From G713 sp034717835 (lineage in GTDB: Bacteria > Chloroflexota > Anaerolineae > B4-G1 > SLSP01): a DNA stretch of 6,577 nucleotides. The stretch lies in NCBI GenBank assembly GCA_034717835.1, contig JAYELZ010000018.1:1-6577 (forward strand), given 5' to 3'. The translations under genes and the position numbers were made by a program. The notes beneath the pieces were generated by a model. That model did not search any database. It was not told the DNA's origin and worked only from the letters and a program-made list of their open reading frames with translations. Shown here one piece after another: positions 5,850-6,577 of this stretch; position 1 is the stretch's first letter; every line of letters starts with the position of its first letter.

Positions 5850-5854
5850 GGAGG
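5850..5854 (+). promoter_or_regulatory. Ribosome binding site fixing the methyltransferase start
   Basis: GGAGG lies ten bases upstream of the ATG at 5865. The in-frame ATG at 5871 would be 16 bases away, which is too far, so 5865 is the preferred start. Confidence 0.65.
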
Positions 5855-5864
5855 CAAAACTATC

Positions 5865-6577
5865 ATGGATATGGATTTGCAAAAGGCTGCAGAACGCGGA
5901 AACCCCTCTTTTGTCTGGAGGGCCGGGCAGGAGCGACGGCTGGACTGGGTGCAGCGTTACGCCCCCTTACGTGACCGGCGCATCTTAGATGTGGGGTGCG
6001 GCATAGGGATGTACACGGCTGCTTTTCGCCGCTACACCCCGCAGGTCTTCGGCATTGAGGTGGAATTGGAACGCGCCTTTGAAGCCCAGGCGCGCGCGCA
6101 AGGCGTGGTACAGGCTCTCGGCGAGACGTTGCCCTTCATTGATGACACCTTTGACCTTGTGTTCTCCCATGAGGTACTGGAACACGTCGCCGACGATCGA
6201 AGTTGCGCCCAGGAGATGGTGCGCGTCACTCGTCCCGGCGGGCGGATAGCGATCTTCGTCCCCAATCGGCGCTACGCCTTCGAGACGCACGGCCTCTACT
6301 GGCGCGGCGAATACCATTTTGGGAACAAATTCGGCGTCAACTGGCTTCCTACCCCGTGGCGCGACCGGCTAGCGCCGCACGTCCGCGCCTACACCGCGCG
6401 CGGACTCCGCCAGCTCTTCGACGAGCTCCCCGTGCGCGTCATCGTCCAGACGCAAATCTACCCCGGCTACGACAATATCGTCGCCCGCCATCCCCGGCTG
6501 GGAACGCTACTCCAAAAATGCACCTACTGGCTGGAGAAAACCCCTTTGCGCGCCTTCGGCCTCTCCCATTTTTTAGT
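5865..6577 (+). CDS. Class I SAM-dependent methyltransferase, 3' end outside the window
   Basis: An open frame of 237 codons plus two bases with no stop, so the protein continues beyond the right edge. It is a Rossmann-type methyltransferase of the Methyltransf_11 kind, transferring a methyl group from S-adenosylmethionine to an unknown acceptor. Motif I, ILDVGCGIGMYT, is at 40-51, with the ribose-binding acidic residue probably Glu65 in VFGIEVE. Motif II/post-I region PFIDDTFDLVFSHEVLEHV spans 90-108, and RPGGRIAIFVPN (123-134) follows. After the core come conserved-looking aromatic segments (GLYWRGEYHFGNKFGVNW, 143-160, and LPTPWRDRLAPHVRAYT, 161-177), which resemble methyltransferases acting on lipid or glycan precursors; that resemblance is inference. 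The gene is divergent from hutU across a 401-bp repeat-rich spacer, so no functional link is implied. The substrate is unknown. Confidence 0.9.
   Translation, partial: MDMDLQKAAERGNPSFVWRAGQERRLDWVQRYAPLRDRRILDVGCGIGMYTAAFRRYTPQVFGIEVELERAFEAQARAQGVVQALGETLPFIDDTFDLVFSHEVLEHVADDRSCAQEMVRVTRPGGRIAIFVPNRRYAFETHGLYWRGEYHFGNKFGVNWLPTPWRDRLAPHVRAYTARGLRQLFDELPVRVIVQTQIYPGYDNIVARHPRLGTLLQKCTYWLEKTPLRAFGLSHFL

Noticed and set aside
5597..5974. 125-residue plus-strand open frame
   Set aside because: It crosses the MITE-like element, the hairpin and the ATTTGCC array, then overlaps the well-supported methyltransferase in another frame. No recognisable domain.
5985..6317. 110-residue minus-strand open frame
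   Set aside because: It is antisense to the methyltransferase, whose motifs are clear on the plus strand.

Overview
The window looks like chromosome from a Chloroflexota-type bacterium (an Anaerolineae or Caldilineae relative is my best guess). This rests on three things: a lipoprotein whose signal peptide is followed by a long Pro/Thr/Glu 'EPTE' tether, GC-rich codon use, and intergenic DNA built almost entirely from short degenerate tandem repeats and small hairpin repeats. The assignment is inference from sequence style, not a database match.

Layout. Three complete genes lie on the minus strand and one incomplete gene on the plus strand. Reading the minus strand from its 5' side: urocanate hydratase (hutU, 5463 to 3805), an M32 'Taq-type' metallocarboxypeptidase (3484 to 1979), and a lipoprotein carrying two nearly identical family-3 solute-binding modules in tandem (1846 to 149). 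A hairpin at 96-136 probably ends the last transcript. A class I SAM-dependent methyltransferase starts divergently at 5865 and runs off the right edge without a stop codon.

How the genes might fit together. The three minus-strand genes all suit amino-acid or peptide use: capture of a polar amino acid outside the cell, trimming of peptides from the C-terminus, and the second step of histidine breakdown. The gaps are wide (320 and 132 bp) and repeat-filled, each gene has its own strong Shine-Dalgarno, and no permease, ATPase, hutH or hutI is present. A shared pathway is therefore a hypothesis, not a demonstrated operon.

Intergenic DNA. The 320-bp gap (3485-3804) holds a possible -10 box, eleven octamers of GCGA-type interrupted by a 31-bp hairpin repeat, a 53-bp double-palindrome repeat, and five CGACTACC-like units. 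The 401-bp divergent gap (5464-5864) holds heptamers, a 139-bp nested inverted repeat resembling a MITE, an inverted copy of the 31-bp hairpin, and ATTTGCC-like units. The second copy of the 53-bp repeat lies at 1907-1959, so direct copies flank the carboxypeptidase gene.

Most noteworthy: the double solute-binding lipoprotein (modules 212/233 identical, mostly silent DNA differences, divergence concentrated at the C-terminal end), and the mosaic of phased repeats with small hairpin elements between the genes. I see no phage, IS transposase, CRISPR array, defence system, tRNA or rRNA.
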